DNA of 57,674 nt, taken from IMG/VR virus record IMGVR_UViG_3300005913_000005, positions 1-57,674 of that record, one strand, 5' to 3'. Source of the stretch: a virus. Position numbers and translations under genes: made by a program. Below are positions 29,105 to 38,331 of this stretch, piece after piece (position 1 is the stretch's first letter; the number at the start of each line of letters is the position of its first letter). Under the pieces are notes generated by a model, which worked only from the letters and a program-made list of their open reading frames with translations, was not told the origin of the DNA and did not search any database.

Positions 29105-32100
29105 TAATATCCACTTCCCCCACTAGAGCCTCCTGAGCTGGTAGGTAATGTTCCACTTAATGTGCTAACTGTTGATGAACTTGTTGCGATGTTTCCGTCT
29201 GCTTTAAGTTTAGAGGCTGTTACAGCATCTATTATTTCAACATCAGAAACTTTTGCGCCACTAATAAAAATTTCATCATTTTCTGATTTAATTTCAAACA
29301 GACTTCCAAATGCTTTTGAACCTTCTTTAGGCACAATAACAAATGTTGCTATGTCTGGTGCTAATTCGTTCATCACATATGTGCTTAATTCTGAGAAATA
29401 AAATGTATCACCAAATTCCCAATTTTCTAAAGCAAAGAATTGATTTATTGCTGTGATAACTCGACTTTTAATATCACTATCATTAGTAACTTGACTGGAA
29501 TTTTTAACAATTTTAAATGTTGCTTGTAAACTTGTGTCGGATTGTGATCCAAATAATATTTTGTATTTTACCGGATGATACACAATTGTGTCACTGATTG
29601 ATTTAATTTTTGCTAACGGTGTATTAAAGTTTGTGTACAACGAATCACTGCTGGGTAATAGTGGTTTAGTTGCTGTTGCTCCTGCTAACCATAATCTAAA
29701 ATTGATATCATATGTTCTTGTTAAAATATACATATCCATTATGTTAGATGAACTGGGATCTAATCTTGTGTTACCGTCCACTGTGTGAACGTATTGAAAC
29801 TTAACACCGTCTCTTCCAATGTGTGCAACATAATTTGTTACAGTTGCAGTGGTGTTGGTTGTTGTGTTAACCTGTTTAAAACTGTTGCTGTCTATCAAGT
29901 ACACAATTGAATTGTTTGGATAATCTCCAATAGTACCCACCGATGTTTGTCTAACATAAATGTTTTCTGTGCCTGCACTAACGTATTGATACTGTTGTGT
30001 TCCATCGCTATCATTTATTAATTTTTGGAAAACATATTTTGTAGTTGGATTAGTAGCAGGATCAACCACAAGATCAAAAGCATTTGGATTGTCCACGATG
30101 CCATCTTGATCAGAATCAAATTGAGTAAGTTCTATTTTAGCACTGTCTACATATCCGCTTAAAGATCTGTACTCAGTAGACACAGCAAAATTGATATCGT
30201 TGTTGAACGCATTGTTACTGTCTGGTTTTGTATTCACTGACATCACACTCACTTTGTCTTGAAGTGTTGTTCCTGTTTTGGCATTGAAATTTCTATCAGC
30301 ACTGTCATAAAAGAATCTTACTTCTTTTTTGCTTTCAAACACATATCTTAAACCTCTGTACGAGATTGTGTAAGTAGCACCGTTGTTGATACATTTGATT
30401 AACCAACTTGAATCTAGTTGCTGATTTGATTCATCGCCTGTTTTACCAATGCTGAAATCTCCATACACATTTAAATTGTTTTCATCAACAACCATCCATT
30501 TTCTTGTTTGTACGTCATAACGTATTCCAAAATTGTTATAAGCAAAAGCCTGGTCAATAATAACTGTTTTAACATCATCAGAAAATTGTTTTGCAAATTT
30601 AGGTAATATTTCACTAACAATAGCACCTGTAGGAATAACATCGTTGAATTTAATTGCTCCTGCTCCTGCTGTGGTATTGGTTGTGCCATCATTGTACACA
30701 CTAACAACTGATGTCCAAATGTATTCTTTTGATCCTGGATGATCTGCGGCTCCACTCATTAATGAATTGTCTTCCATAAAATGCTTGCCTGTTGGTGCAA
30801 TAAATTTAATCATAGCACCTGGTTCGATATATTTCAACTGACTTGCTGTGTATGTGCCAACTTGATAATCTAAGACGTTCACAGCATCTAATAATTTACC
30901 TGTGGATTCATTTGTAGCAGTTGTAACTTGTTGCCAAACTGGAATTAAATCAGTTAGTAATATTTTAGAAAATTTTTCTATGTAGTAGTTTCTAGTTTGA
31001 TTTTTAGATAACAACGGTTCTAATTGATTTATAATTACGCCTTCAATGTCTGTTTGTGTTGAAAAACTAAACGAGTCAACATTTTCAGTTTCTTCTTTGT
31101 ATATTATGCCATCAGCACCAAACACATTTGTGTTGCTGTATTTTCCTGTGGCATCTATTAAATCATAATATCTTGATATTCCGCTTGAAGTTCTATTTGT
31201 TGCTTTTACTTTAATAATTTCTTGATTAGTTCCTAGTGGTGCAATTTGATAATCTTCACCGGTGATCATTCTGTTTTGTGTGTAGTATGTTGCTGGAGCA
31301 TTTAATCTGATGGAGTTGTTGGTTTCAGATGTTGTTGCATTATCTATTGTGTATTGCAATCCAAATGTTAATGTTAAAACTTCTATTTGATTGTTTGATG
31401 AAACATACTGTACATCCACTTGAATGTTTTGCATATCAGCAGGAGTAATTCTAATATTTTGATTTTTACTTCTTCTGTAGTATACTTTAAAATTACCTTG
31501 CGGTAAATTTCCAAATATTCCATCTGCAAATTTAAGACTGATTGAATCATCTGCGTCACTCAACACTGTGTAAATATTTCTTAAATCTTTTGCTGTTGAA
31601 TTGTATATAACATTGTTACCCGTTACAGCATCAACTTTTGTCCATTCTGTACTTTCTAATCCTGTGTCAGTGTCCAATTGATATAACCAAACATCTGTGT
31701 TGTTTACATTGCTGGATTCAATTGCAACTGATTGATTGTTTGATGGTACATCGATTGTGAAGTCACCATTGTCAAGTACACCTTGTCTAAAGTGTGCAAA
31801 AAATCCTGTGTTGTTACTTGCATTTCCTTTGCCATCATCTCTGTGAAGCACACTGAATTTTCTTCCTGTTAGTGGTGTTTCTTCTACAATAGAACCATTG
31901 TCGAAAGAAGTTGAAACAACTTCAAATGGTAAATTTTGTCCATTTGCTGTTTTGTTAAAAGCATACACAGGCACTTCTGTGCTGTTGGCATTGATTCTGT
32001 ATTGGCTGGTTGGGATTGAATCTATGTTTTCTAATTTTACTGGATTGCCAAATTTTTCATTTTCTGCCAATGAAGCATTTAACACTTTTGTAAATTGTTC

Positions 32101-32559
32101 ATTCCAGTTTGTGTTGCCGGCATCATTCCAACTGACTGTTTGTCCGCTTAAATTTAAATTATTACTGTCCACAACATTTTCAGTTGTGCTGACACTTACA
32201 ACTTTCATCAAGCCATTTGCACATTGATTTCTTGTTGGATTGTAACTGATTAATCTTGCTAATCTTAATATCGAATCTCGTCTGTCTGCTGTTTCTAGAA
32301 AATTCTCTCTGGCATTCAAGTCTGTTCTGAAAGCCAAATTTTGTCCTAGATATGAAATCAAATCTATCAGTGCCAAGTACTCAGATGATTCAATATAATC
32401 GTTGAAATCTTCTGGATAATTCTGTCTGATGTACTGGATCATTGTTCTGCGAATGGTATCAAAATCGTAACTTTTGAATTCCGCATTTTTGTAAGACTGA
32501 TATACTCTTTTCCAGTCTTCTGCCAGCAATAATCTGTTTTGTCTATCTGTGGATGACAT
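29104..32559 (-). CDS. gp6: Baseplate wedge protein gp6
   Basis: A 1,151-residue protein. Residues about 35-105 (FDTIRRTMIQYIRQNYPEDFNDY, LALIDLISYLGQNLAFRTDLNARENFLETADRR) carry the conserved N-terminal signature of T4-like gp6, the wedge protein that forms the inner baseplate ring. LRLARLISYNPTRN follows in family order. The C-terminal half holds the ITAINQFFALENWEFGDTFYFSEL segment typical of gp6/J-like baseplate proteins. It is longer than T4 gp6 (660 aa), as in other marine T4-like phages, and ends in a Gly/Ser-rich tail. It stands between gp25 and the giant protein. A late-type AATAAATA lies 22 bases upstream. Confidence 0.92.
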   Translation of the reverse strand: MSSTDRQNRLLLAEDWKRVYQSYKNAEFKSYDFDTIRRTMIQYIRQNYPEDFNDYIESSEYLALIDLISYLGQNLAFRTDLNARENFLETADRRDSILRLARLISYNPTRNQCANGLMKVVSVSTTENVVDSNNLNLSGQTVSWNDAGNTNWNEQFTKVLNASLAENEKFGNPVKLENIDSIPTSQYRINANSTEVPVYAFNKTANGQNLPFEVVSTSFDNGSIVEETPLTGRKFSVLHRDDGKGNASNNTGFFAHFRQGVLDNGDFTIDVPSNNQSVAIESSNVNNTDVWLYQLDTDTGLESTEWTKVDAVTGNNVIYNSTAKDLRNIYTVLSDADDSISLKFADGIFGNLPQGNFKVYYRRSKNQNIRITPADMQNIQVDVQYVSSNNQIEVLTLTFGLQYTIDNATTSETNNSIRLNAPATYYTQNRMITGEDYQIAPLGTNQEIIKVKATNRTSSGISRYYDLIDATGKYSNTNVFGADGIIYKEETENVDSFSFSTQTDIEGVIINQLEPLLSKNQTRNYYIEKFSKILLTDLIPVWQQVTTATNESTGKLLDAVNVLDYQVGTYTASQLKYIEPGAMIKFIAPTGKHFMEDNSLMSGAADHPGSKEYIWTSVVSVYNDGTTNTTAGAGAIKFNDVIPTGAIVSEILPKFAKQFSDDVKTVIIDQAFAYNNFGIRYDVQTRKWMVVDENNLNVYGDFSIGKTGDESNQQLDSSWLIKCINNGATYTISYRGLRYVFESKKEVRFFYDSADRNFNAKTGTTLQDKVSVMSVNTKPDSNNAFNNDINFAVSTEYRSLSGYVDSAKIELTQFDSDQDGIVDNPNAFDLVVDPATNPTTKYVFQKLINDSDGTQQYQYVSAGTENIYVRQTSVGTIGDYPNNSIVYLIDSNSFKQVNTTTNTTATVTNYVAHIGRDGVKFQYVHTVDGNTRLDPSSSNIMDMYILTRTYDINFRLWLAGATATKPLLPSSDSLYTNFNTPLAKIKSISDTIVYHPVKYKILFGSQSDTSLQATFKIVKNSSQVTNDSDIKSRVITAINQFFALENWEFGDTFYFSELSTYVMNELAPDIATFVIVPKEGSKAFGSLFEIKSENDEIFISGAKVSDVEIIDAVTASKLKADGNIATSSSTVSTLSGTLPTSSGGSSGGSGY

Positions 32560-32580
32560 TGGTTTCCTTTGTTATAATAT

Positions 32581-32588
32581 TATTTATT
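32581..32588 (-). promoter_or_regulatory. Late promoter-like element upstream of gp6
   Basis: AATAAATA on the minus strand, 22 bases before the gp6 ATG at 32559, in the short gap after gp25. Confidence 0.5.
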
Positions 32589-32608
32589 TGTTTGCATAAA
32601 CAGAGCAC

Positions 32609-33049
32609 TTAATTCAGTAACCCATTATTTTCGTCAAATGTCAATCTTAATTTTTCTGACACATTATATTTGATGTATGTTAGTTCAACTTCTATCTGTA
32701 ACCCCGATTCAAATGGTGTTACAATCACTGTGTCCGCTGTTATTCTGGGATCAGTGTCGATTATTTTGATGATATCCTCTTTAATTGCTTCTTCTAGATC
32801 CGGTGTTAAAGGATCGTGTATTATGTCCCATATGATTGTGCCAAACTCTGGATTTTCAAGTTTCTCACCTTGTGATATATGGAAATGATTCAATAAATCC
32901 TGTTTGATTAATCCTATATCATTTAAACTGAATGTGGTGTTGTCTGGATTCACTGTACTCAACCCTCTGTACATTCTTTGTGTAGCAGGTGTCTTGGCTG
33001 TTTGAGCAGATGTAACTGTGACTTCTTTGTATAATTTTTTGTGTGCCAT
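32609..33049 (-). CDS. gp25: Baseplate wedge protein gp25 (lysozyme-like fold)
   Basis: A 146-residue protein matching the gp25/W baseplate family. DIGLIKQDLLNHFHISQGEKLENPEFGTIIWD is the core, followed by DPLTPDLEEAIKEDIIKIIDTDPRI and a VELTYIKYNVSEKLRL strand pair. gp25 binds gp6 and gp53 in the wedge core and is part of the sheath-initiation region. It lies directly upstream of gp6, with the PAAR tip gene upstream of it, the usual baseplate order. Length is normal for the family (T4: 132 aa). Confidence 0.93.
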   Translation of the reverse strand: MAHKKLYKEVTVTSAQTAKTPATQRMYRGLSTVNPDNTTFSLNDIGLIKQDLLNHFHISQGEKLENPEFGTIIWDIIHDPLTPDLEEAIKEDIIKIIDTDPRITADTVIVTPFESGLQIEVELTYIKYNVSEKLRLTFDENNGLLN

Positions 33050-33057
33050 AATGATAT

Positions 33058-33381
33058 TTAACCTTGTGGAAATGTCTTATTGCTTGCCGTGACAATTTTG
33101 GCTTTGTAGGGAGCGCCATCGTCAATCTGATCTCCCAGCCTTGCCACAAATTGAGCCTTGTGTCCTATCAACACCTTGGAAGTAGCAGTCACAATGTAAG
33201 CGATGTGACCACAATCTGTTTCCACTTCATCTCCCAGTGTTGCCGCCAGTCTATTGCCATCACACACCACTTTGCTGGATCCTGTGATGATGGTGCCTCC
33301 TGTGGCTAGCGGCACAAAATGACTGGGATGATAACAAGTACCATCTGTTCTGTCACCAATTCTTGCTATTCCCCTTGCCAT
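33058..33381 (-). CDS. PAAR-repeat tail tip protein
   Basis: A 107-residue protein. MARGIARIGDRTDGTC, then GGTIITGSSKVVCDGNRLAATLGDEVETDC and GHKAQFVARLGDQIDD are PAAR-type repeats that fold into a small cone sharpening the membrane-piercing spike. The conserved Cys and His residues would bind a metal ion at the tip. It is adjacent to the gp5-like hub/needle gene, its expected binding partner, separated from it by a 245-aa gene. The role is the same as T4 gp5.4. Confidence 0.93.
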   Translation of the reverse strand: MARGIARIGDRTDGTCYHPSHFVPLATGGTIITGSSKVVCDGNRLAATLGDEVETDCGHIAYIVTATSKVLIGHKAQFVARLGDQIDDGAPYKAKIVTASNKTFPQG

Positions 33382-33382
33382 T

Positions 33383-34120
33383 CTATAATCCTCCCAGTGC
33401 TGAAGTGATTGATGCCTTCATTGAGTTTGCGGCTTCTGTGATTGCTCCTTGATTGGCTTCAAATGCCTCACCTGCTTGAGCGGCTGTATCTTTGGCTTGA
33501 TCTAACAGAGCATTCACTTGTGGTTCTAAACTGGGAATTGTTTTTGTCTCCAATTGAGTTTTAATTGCGTCCAGTTGTGGAGCCACTCCTTCTGCTATAC
33601 CTGACAGTTGATTTTCTACACCTTTACATCCTCCTGCTGAAATTGTCTGCACAGCAACGTTGAGTTGAGGTTTAAGTGCTTCTACAGAAGAAGCCATGTC
33701 AGTCACAGCAGACCCCATCTCGGCAGAAAGATTTTCTCCCACACTGCCAAATGAACTCATGGCATCATTTATGGCTTGAACATTGTTGGACATGATTTGT
33801 CTTTGATCATCGTCTAAGTTCTGAGGTGTAATTGCATTACCGCCAAAGTCTGTTGGAATTAAAGAATCTGCTTGTTCTAACAATGGTCCTAAATCAGCAA
33901 TCGCTGTCTGCATCAGTCCTGCGTTGGCTGTGAGTTTTGGAATGTTGGCTTGTATTTGAAGTTCTGCTTCTTTGGCTTTGGCTATGGCGTCCCCACCAAC
34001 ACTGGCTCCTAGTGTGCCCATCACATCACAGGCTTCTCCTCCCACTTTGGTTAGATCACCTGCAGATGCCTGCATACCGGATAAACTATCTGTGACAGAT
34101 GATGGAATACTAAATGACAT
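33383..34120 (-). CDS. Helical virion/baseplate protein of unknown function
   Basis: A 245-residue protein dominated by Ala, Gln, Ser and Leu in long helical stretches (AKAKEAELQIQANIPKLTANAGLMQTAIADL; KTQLETKTIPSLEPQVNALLDQAKDTAAQ). It looks like a coiled coil or rod. There is no signal peptide or membrane segment. It lies between the PAAR tip and the gp5-like hub gene with only 1-11 bases on either side, so it is probably a hub-associated or injected protein. I do not recognise a family. Confidence 0.65.
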   Translation of the reverse strand: MSFSIPSSVTDSLSGMQASAGDLTKVGGEACDVMGTLGASVGGDAIAKAKEAELQIQANIPKLTANAGLMQTAIADLGPLLEQADSLIPTDFGGNAITPQNLDDDQRQIMSNNVQAINDAMSSFGSVGENLSAEMGSAVTDMASSVEALKPQLNVAVQTISAGGCKGVENQLSGIAEGVAPQLDAIKTQLETKTIPSLEPQVNALLDQAKDTAAQAGEAFEANQGAITEAANSMKASITSALGGL

Positions 34121-34131
34121 ATCAATCTCCT

Positions 34132-35619
34132 CTATGTTCTCGCATTTTTAAATGTGTCAGGAATATTGTTTGGTTCTTTCACAGACACTTGTTCAATTGT
34201 GGTTCTATCTGTTTTTGCCGTAGAAACTGCTTGTGGATCATAATTTTCATGATGACTCCATGGTTCGTGCTGAGGCACTCTCTTCATGATATTACCGTAA
34301 CTTTCACCTGGATTTTCATGAGTACTCAAAGGTGTAGGAGGAGTTTCAACAGCAAAGCCGTTGTTTAGATTTATCACTCCACCAGTATCTTGATTGATAT
34401 TTCCTGTGGCATAATGATTGGTTGTTCCCACCGACACAGTTTGTAAATTAGCAACTGTGATTGTTTGATTGGTTCCCACTGTCACTGTGTGACTGCCTAG
34501 AGATTCTTCTGTGATACTGCTTCTTGCTTTAAGATTTATACTGCGTCCTGCCTCCACATTCACATCTCTGTCTGCTTTGAAATTAAAATCTGTTTGAGAG
34601 TGAATGCTCACACTGTCTTGGGCAAAGAAATCTATCTTGCCGTTGGCAGTCATTTCAATCCATGCTGTGCCATTGGCATTGGCAATGTACACAAGGTCTT
34701 CTGAATTGTGCAACAACAGTTGATGTCCTGTTCTTGTTCTTATTCTAAACAGTTCATTGTGAGGAGTATTTTTATCACCCTCAATCACATCATCACCAAT
34801 TTCAATATTGGTGTATTCCATTGGACCATCTTTGGCTTTTGTTTTTCTAATAAATTTGTCATCACCATCATCCATCACAAATGATGTTCCACCTGTTCTA
34901 GCAGTTGCTATGGGTTGATTTTGTGTGAAAACTTTGTCTATGGGTCCTGGCGTGTTTATTCCAAACACACTTGAAGGCACTTCACGTCTAGCACTAGATG
35001 TGGTTAGTCCTCTGATTTCATCTGAAATCAATCCTTGATTGTCCAACACTGCTTTGAACAGTCTGTTGATTGGTTTTTTGATCTGTAAAGGTTTGTCCGC
35101 AGGCTTATCTGCAAATTTTAATTTGTTGTGTTCGCCCACAGGCATTTTTTTGCCTCTGATGTCTGCATCTGCAGAATCTTCTTGATGTTCGGAATCTGTG
35201 GTGTCTGTGTTTGACATGGCAGGTGTTGAGCCTGGGATCATCACATTCATTAATTCTTGTGGAATGCAACCAATCCAGTATGCTCTGTTGATGTTGCCTT
35301 CTATAAACACAACCATCACTGTGTTGCCCACATCAGGTGGCACAAACCACATGCCGTAACTCTGTTGACTGTCTCTGGCGTCTTTGTTTTTGTTCAGTCC
35401 TGCCACATTGGTTGTGCCATAAAATGGACTGAGATATTTTGCTGTGATGAATTGTCCTGTGGTTGTGGCATTGCCTGAATCCAGTGTTTTGACCAATTCA
35501 ACTTCAATGGCTCCACTGTATTTGGGATCCAACACATTTCTCACAATGGCTTCAAAAGGTCCTGGATTTGATTTAGGATCTATTGAGTGTGATTTTCGTG
35601 TGTTTAAATTTTTTGCCAT
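34132..35619 (-). CDS. gp5: Baseplate hub / cell-puncturing needle protein (gp5-like)
   Basis: A 495-residue protein. Residues about 18-130 form the OB-fold domain of gp5/VgrG-type spikes (FEAIVRNVLDPKYSGAIEVEL, GMWFVPPDVGNTVMVVFIEGN, AYWIGCIPQE). After a linker come GHQLLLHNSEDLVYIANANG and repeated short strands (DVNVEAGRSINLKAR, HTVTVGTNQTITVANLQTV), the pattern of a triple-stranded beta-helix needle. The lysozyme domain that T4 gp5 carries between these parts is not recognisable, so this looks like a non-enzymatic spike. Its stop overlaps nothing, and its start overlaps the 802-aa gene by one base. Confidence 0.85.
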   Translation of the reverse strand: MAKNLNTRKSHSIDPKSNPGPFEAIVRNVLDPKYSGAIEVELVKTLDSGNATTTGQFITAKYLSPFYGTTNVAGLNKNKDARDSQQSYGMWFVPPDVGNTVMVVFIEGNINRAYWIGCIPQELMNVMIPGSTPAMSNTDTTDSEHQEDSADADIRGKKMPVGEHNKLKFADKPADKPLQIKKPINRLFKAVLDNQGLISDEIRGLTTSSARREVPSSVFGINTPGPIDKVFTQNQPIATARTGGTSFVMDDGDDKFIRKTKAKDGPMEYTNIEIGDDVIEGDKNTPHNELFRIRTRTGHQLLLHNSEDLVYIANANGTAWIEMTANGKIDFFAQDSVSIHSQTDFNFKADRDVNVEAGRSINLKARSSITEESLGSHTVTVGTNQTITVANLQTVSVGTTNHYATGNINQDTGGVINLNNGFAVETPPTPLSTHENPGESYGNIMKRVPQHEPWSHHENYDPQAVSTAKTDRTTIEQVSVKEPNNIPDTFKNART

Positions 35620-38027
35620 TATGATGATCCTTCTGTGTTAGTTAATTTCTTTGGTGTTTTTAATTGTGCTTTATCTGTAACCATTATAATTGATTTCTTG
35701 TTGCCTGCACCTTCCACAGCATCCAATGTCATGTTGTGTTGTCTGTTTATTCTCAATGTTTGCTCAAATTTACCTTGTCGGAAACTGCTCACGATTGTTT
35801 GAACTTGGAATATGCCGCTGAATTCACCCAATCTGATTGTTTGTCCTGCTCCGTTTTTGTATGCACCACCTTGAGGGAAAATGAAATTATCCCCACCTGG
35901 TTGATAATCAATTGGTGTCTGGAAATTCATTTCTATAAAACAAGCAGTATCTTGATAATTTATTTCTCCCCTGCCGTTGCCGTTGTTTTTATCACTTTTA
36001 GATGTAGGAGCATATGGTCTAGGATCCACAAAAAATCTTATGGGTTCATCTGAATTCATCATTCCTGTTGCTGGTATGAAATAAGGATCTCCGATTATCT
36101 GTAGATCCATTTGCATCAAATCAGTTGTTCCACCATTGATAATTCTATCATTCATGGTTCTAGCAATTTTTAATTCTGCACTTTCATTTTCTGTTCCCTC
36201 ACCGCTGGTTCCTTTTTGTGCTTTTATCATTCTAGATGCCAGGCCACTTGGGTTATCGTTTGCCGCTTCTGTTAATTTTCCTTGTTGTTGACTTGTTGCT
36301 AGTGAACTTTTTTCTATGCTTTTGTTTCCTCCAGCAGATGAAGTGGACGAACTTTTGTTCAAATTTTGAGGAGCACTATTGTAAAAAGCAAAATTGTAGT
36401 CCAATTGGAAATCTAATATATCTTTATTCAATCCAGTGTAAAGATAATTGTAACCTTTTACAATGTTTTGTCTAACCACAGTGTAACCTGATGGCATGGA
36501 TGAATCGTCATCAAATATAGTGTCAGGTACCTGATAAGGCACTATGCTGAAAACATTTAATCTAGGATGGTGTTTTGTTTTAAGTTTGAAAAAGGCATCT
36601 TGCAGTTGAAAACATTTAGTTCTGACCCTAAACCAAGGGTGCTTGCCTGGTTGTTTGTTTAGCATCTCATCAGGATTTTTTGTTAAATTCTTAGCATATT
36701 CACTCAACAGTATCACCGTTTCAATTATGTCTGTAATACGTGTGTTTTTTTTAAAACTCAAAGTCATTGCTTTAAGATTTAAAGTGATGCCATCTCTGGT
36801 GAATGTTTTTTTGCGTTTGTCATATTTTTCTTCAAAATCAGGAAATTTCTTACCCATCATAGCCATGTTGTTTTCATTGATGGCCATTTTTGATGCTCCA
36901 ATGACATTGCCTAAAAAAAATGCATTTGATCCTTCACCCTCTGTTTGAAACACTCTCACACCTTGCCCACTTGTACCGGTGTATTCATTGGTCGCTCGCA
37001 CATTTTTTCCCAGCAGTGTTTCAACAACTATATCTCTTTTTTCAGTGTTAAAGACGTAATCACCTCGTTCACCTGTACCATTATCAGAAACTATGGCCCT
37101 ATCTTTCAAAACCATTTTTCTCTCTGCTTCTGTGTATTCAATTTCAGAGTTCTCAGGAAAATATATCACAAAGTCATCTGTAGGCACTGTGGCAAGTTGT
37201 TCTTTCTTCTTGGCTTTTTTGTCAAGTTCTGCACCTTTAAAATTTAATTGTCCCATTAAACTGTCATCGCCTACCTGCATCATTTCGTAAACAGTTTTTC
37301 CTGACAGTGTGATGTCAGTGTTTATTTGGTTATTCACATCCATTGTTGGAGTTTCTGTCCAAGGTGCGGCAGTGCATTCATACACAGCACCTGCTTGGCT
37401 GGCTCTTATTGCCGCCTTTGTCATTTGAACAGGCATAACTTTACGTAGATTGTTATTTCTAAAGATTTTGCCGTTTGCATCTGTACCAACAAAATCCACA
37501 ATTAAGGCATACGGTGCTTGAGTAAATTCAACATTGCCATCGTCTGATGCTTTGCCGGCTTGTATTTGCATGGTCTGTAAAAATAAACCAATACTGAAAG
37601 GTTCCGTCACTGTGAAAGAAATTTCTGACCTTTGTACGTGTTTGGTTTTTGGATTGGGCGAAATGAAAGATTTTATTTCAACATTGTCTATAAAGTATTC
37701 AAGACTGACTCCTGCTTGTTTGTAAAAAGTAACTTCTTTTGTATTGCCTTTACCAGCGGAATGTGCCAAAGGATAAAGAGGCATTCTGTTATAAAGTATG
37801 TTGGGAAAGTTTACTTCTTCCAGTGTCAGTGCCGCCAGTGTGAATACAGCATTGTATGATTCATAGTCATGCAAAGGATTAGGTATTAGGTCTCTTATAA
37901 ATTCTTTTACCCGAATGTTGGATTTTTTTCCTTCGTTAGGTGCTTCCGCATTTACTTTGGTTCTTTTGGTGTAATCTCCATAATCATCATAACCTGTTGC
38001 TGGTATATAAACTGTTGCATTTCCCAT
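35619..38027 (-). CDS. Baseplate hub-like structural protein, 802 aa
   Basis: Starts MGNATVYIPATGYDDYGDYT. The N-terminal third (ESYNAVFTLAALTLEEVNFP; RSEISFTVTEPFSIGLFLQTM) and C-terminal part (DTACFIEMNFQTPIDYQPGG; FSGIFQVQTIVSSFRQGKFEQTLRI) are features of conserved virion proteins encoded beside gp5 in T4-like marine phages. By position it could serve as the gp27-type hub that holds the gp5 needle, but I cannot show homology. A central Ser/Gly/Asn-rich stretch (about 575-620) looks disordered. It is coupled to gp5 by a one-base overlap and follows gp53 by two bases. Confidence 0.6.
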   Translation of the reverse strand: MGNATVYIPATGYDDYGDYTKRTKVNAEAPNEGKKSNIRVKEFIRDLIPNPLHDYESYNAVFTLAALTLEEVNFPNILYNRMPLYPLAHSAGKGNTKEVTFYKQAGVSLEYFIDNVEIKSFISPNPKTKHVQRSEISFTVTEPFSIGLFLQTMQIQAGKASDDGNVEFTQAPYALIVDFVGTDANGKIFRNNNLRKVMPVQMTKAAIRASQAGAVYECTAAPWTETPTMDVNNQINTDITLSGKTVYEMMQVGDDSLMGQLNFKGAELDKKAKKKEQLATVPTDDFVIYFPENSEIEYTEAERKMVLKDRAIVSDNGTGERGDYVFNTEKRDIVVETLLGKNVRATNEYTGTSGQGVRVFQTEGEGSNAFFLGNVIGASKMAINENNMAMMGKKFPDFEEKYDKRKKTFTRDGITLNLKAMTLSFKKNTRITDIIETVILLSEYAKNLTKNPDEMLNKQPGKHPWFRVRTKCFQLQDAFFKLKTKHHPRLNVFSIVPYQVPDTIFDDDSSMPSGYTVVRQNIVKGYNYLYTGLNKDILDFQLDYNFAFYNSAPQNLNKSSSTSSAGGNKSIEKSSLATSQQQGKLTEAANDNPSGLASRMIKAQKGTSGEGTENESAELKIARTMNDRIINGGTTDLMQMDLQIIGDPYFIPATGMMNSDEPIRFFVDPRPYAPTSKSDKNNGNGRGEINYQDTACFIEMNFQTPIDYQPGGDNFIFPQGGAYKNGAGQTIRLGEFSGIFQVQTIVSSFRQGKFEQTLRINRQHNMTLDAVEGAGNKKSIIMVTDKAQLKTPKKLTNTEGSS

Positions 38028-38028
38028 G

Positions 38029-38331
38029 CTAAACTCCTAGTGTATCTTCGAGAGCAGATCCTTGTGGAATATAAATTTCTAAGCCTGGAATAAGATCGTA
38101 AACTGGATCAGAAATTTTGTCCATGTTGCGTTGAGCAAACACCCACCATAGTTTTTCGTTGCCGTAAAGATCATAAGCCAACAAGTCTGGTCTATGATTG
38201 TATTGTGGTTCCACTGTGTACAACACATCGTCCGGTTTTGCCGGCACTGGACGTATTGTCAGAATGTCGAGATATTGATTATCAACAATCCTTGTAGATG
38301 CATATGGACTTGAGCTTGTAAAGAATCCCAT
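38029..38331 (-). CDS. gp53: Baseplate wedge protein gp53
   Basis: A 100-residue protein with the gp53 pattern: NQYLDILTIRPVPAKPDD, VEPQYNHRPDLLAYDLYGNEKLWWVFAQRN and LIPGLEIYIPQ, ending in a LysM-like turn. gp53 ties neighbouring wedges together through gp6 and gp25, both encoded in this block. It is shorter than T4 gp53 (196 aa) but similar to marine phage versions. The start is fixed by a one-base overlap with the stop of the upstream gp48/54-like gene. Confidence 0.85.
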   Translation of the reverse strand: MGFFTSSSPYASTRIVDNQYLDILTIRPVPAKPDDVLYTVEPQYNHRPDLLAYDLYGNEKLWWVFAQRNMDKISDPVYDLIPGLEIYIPQGSALEDTLGV

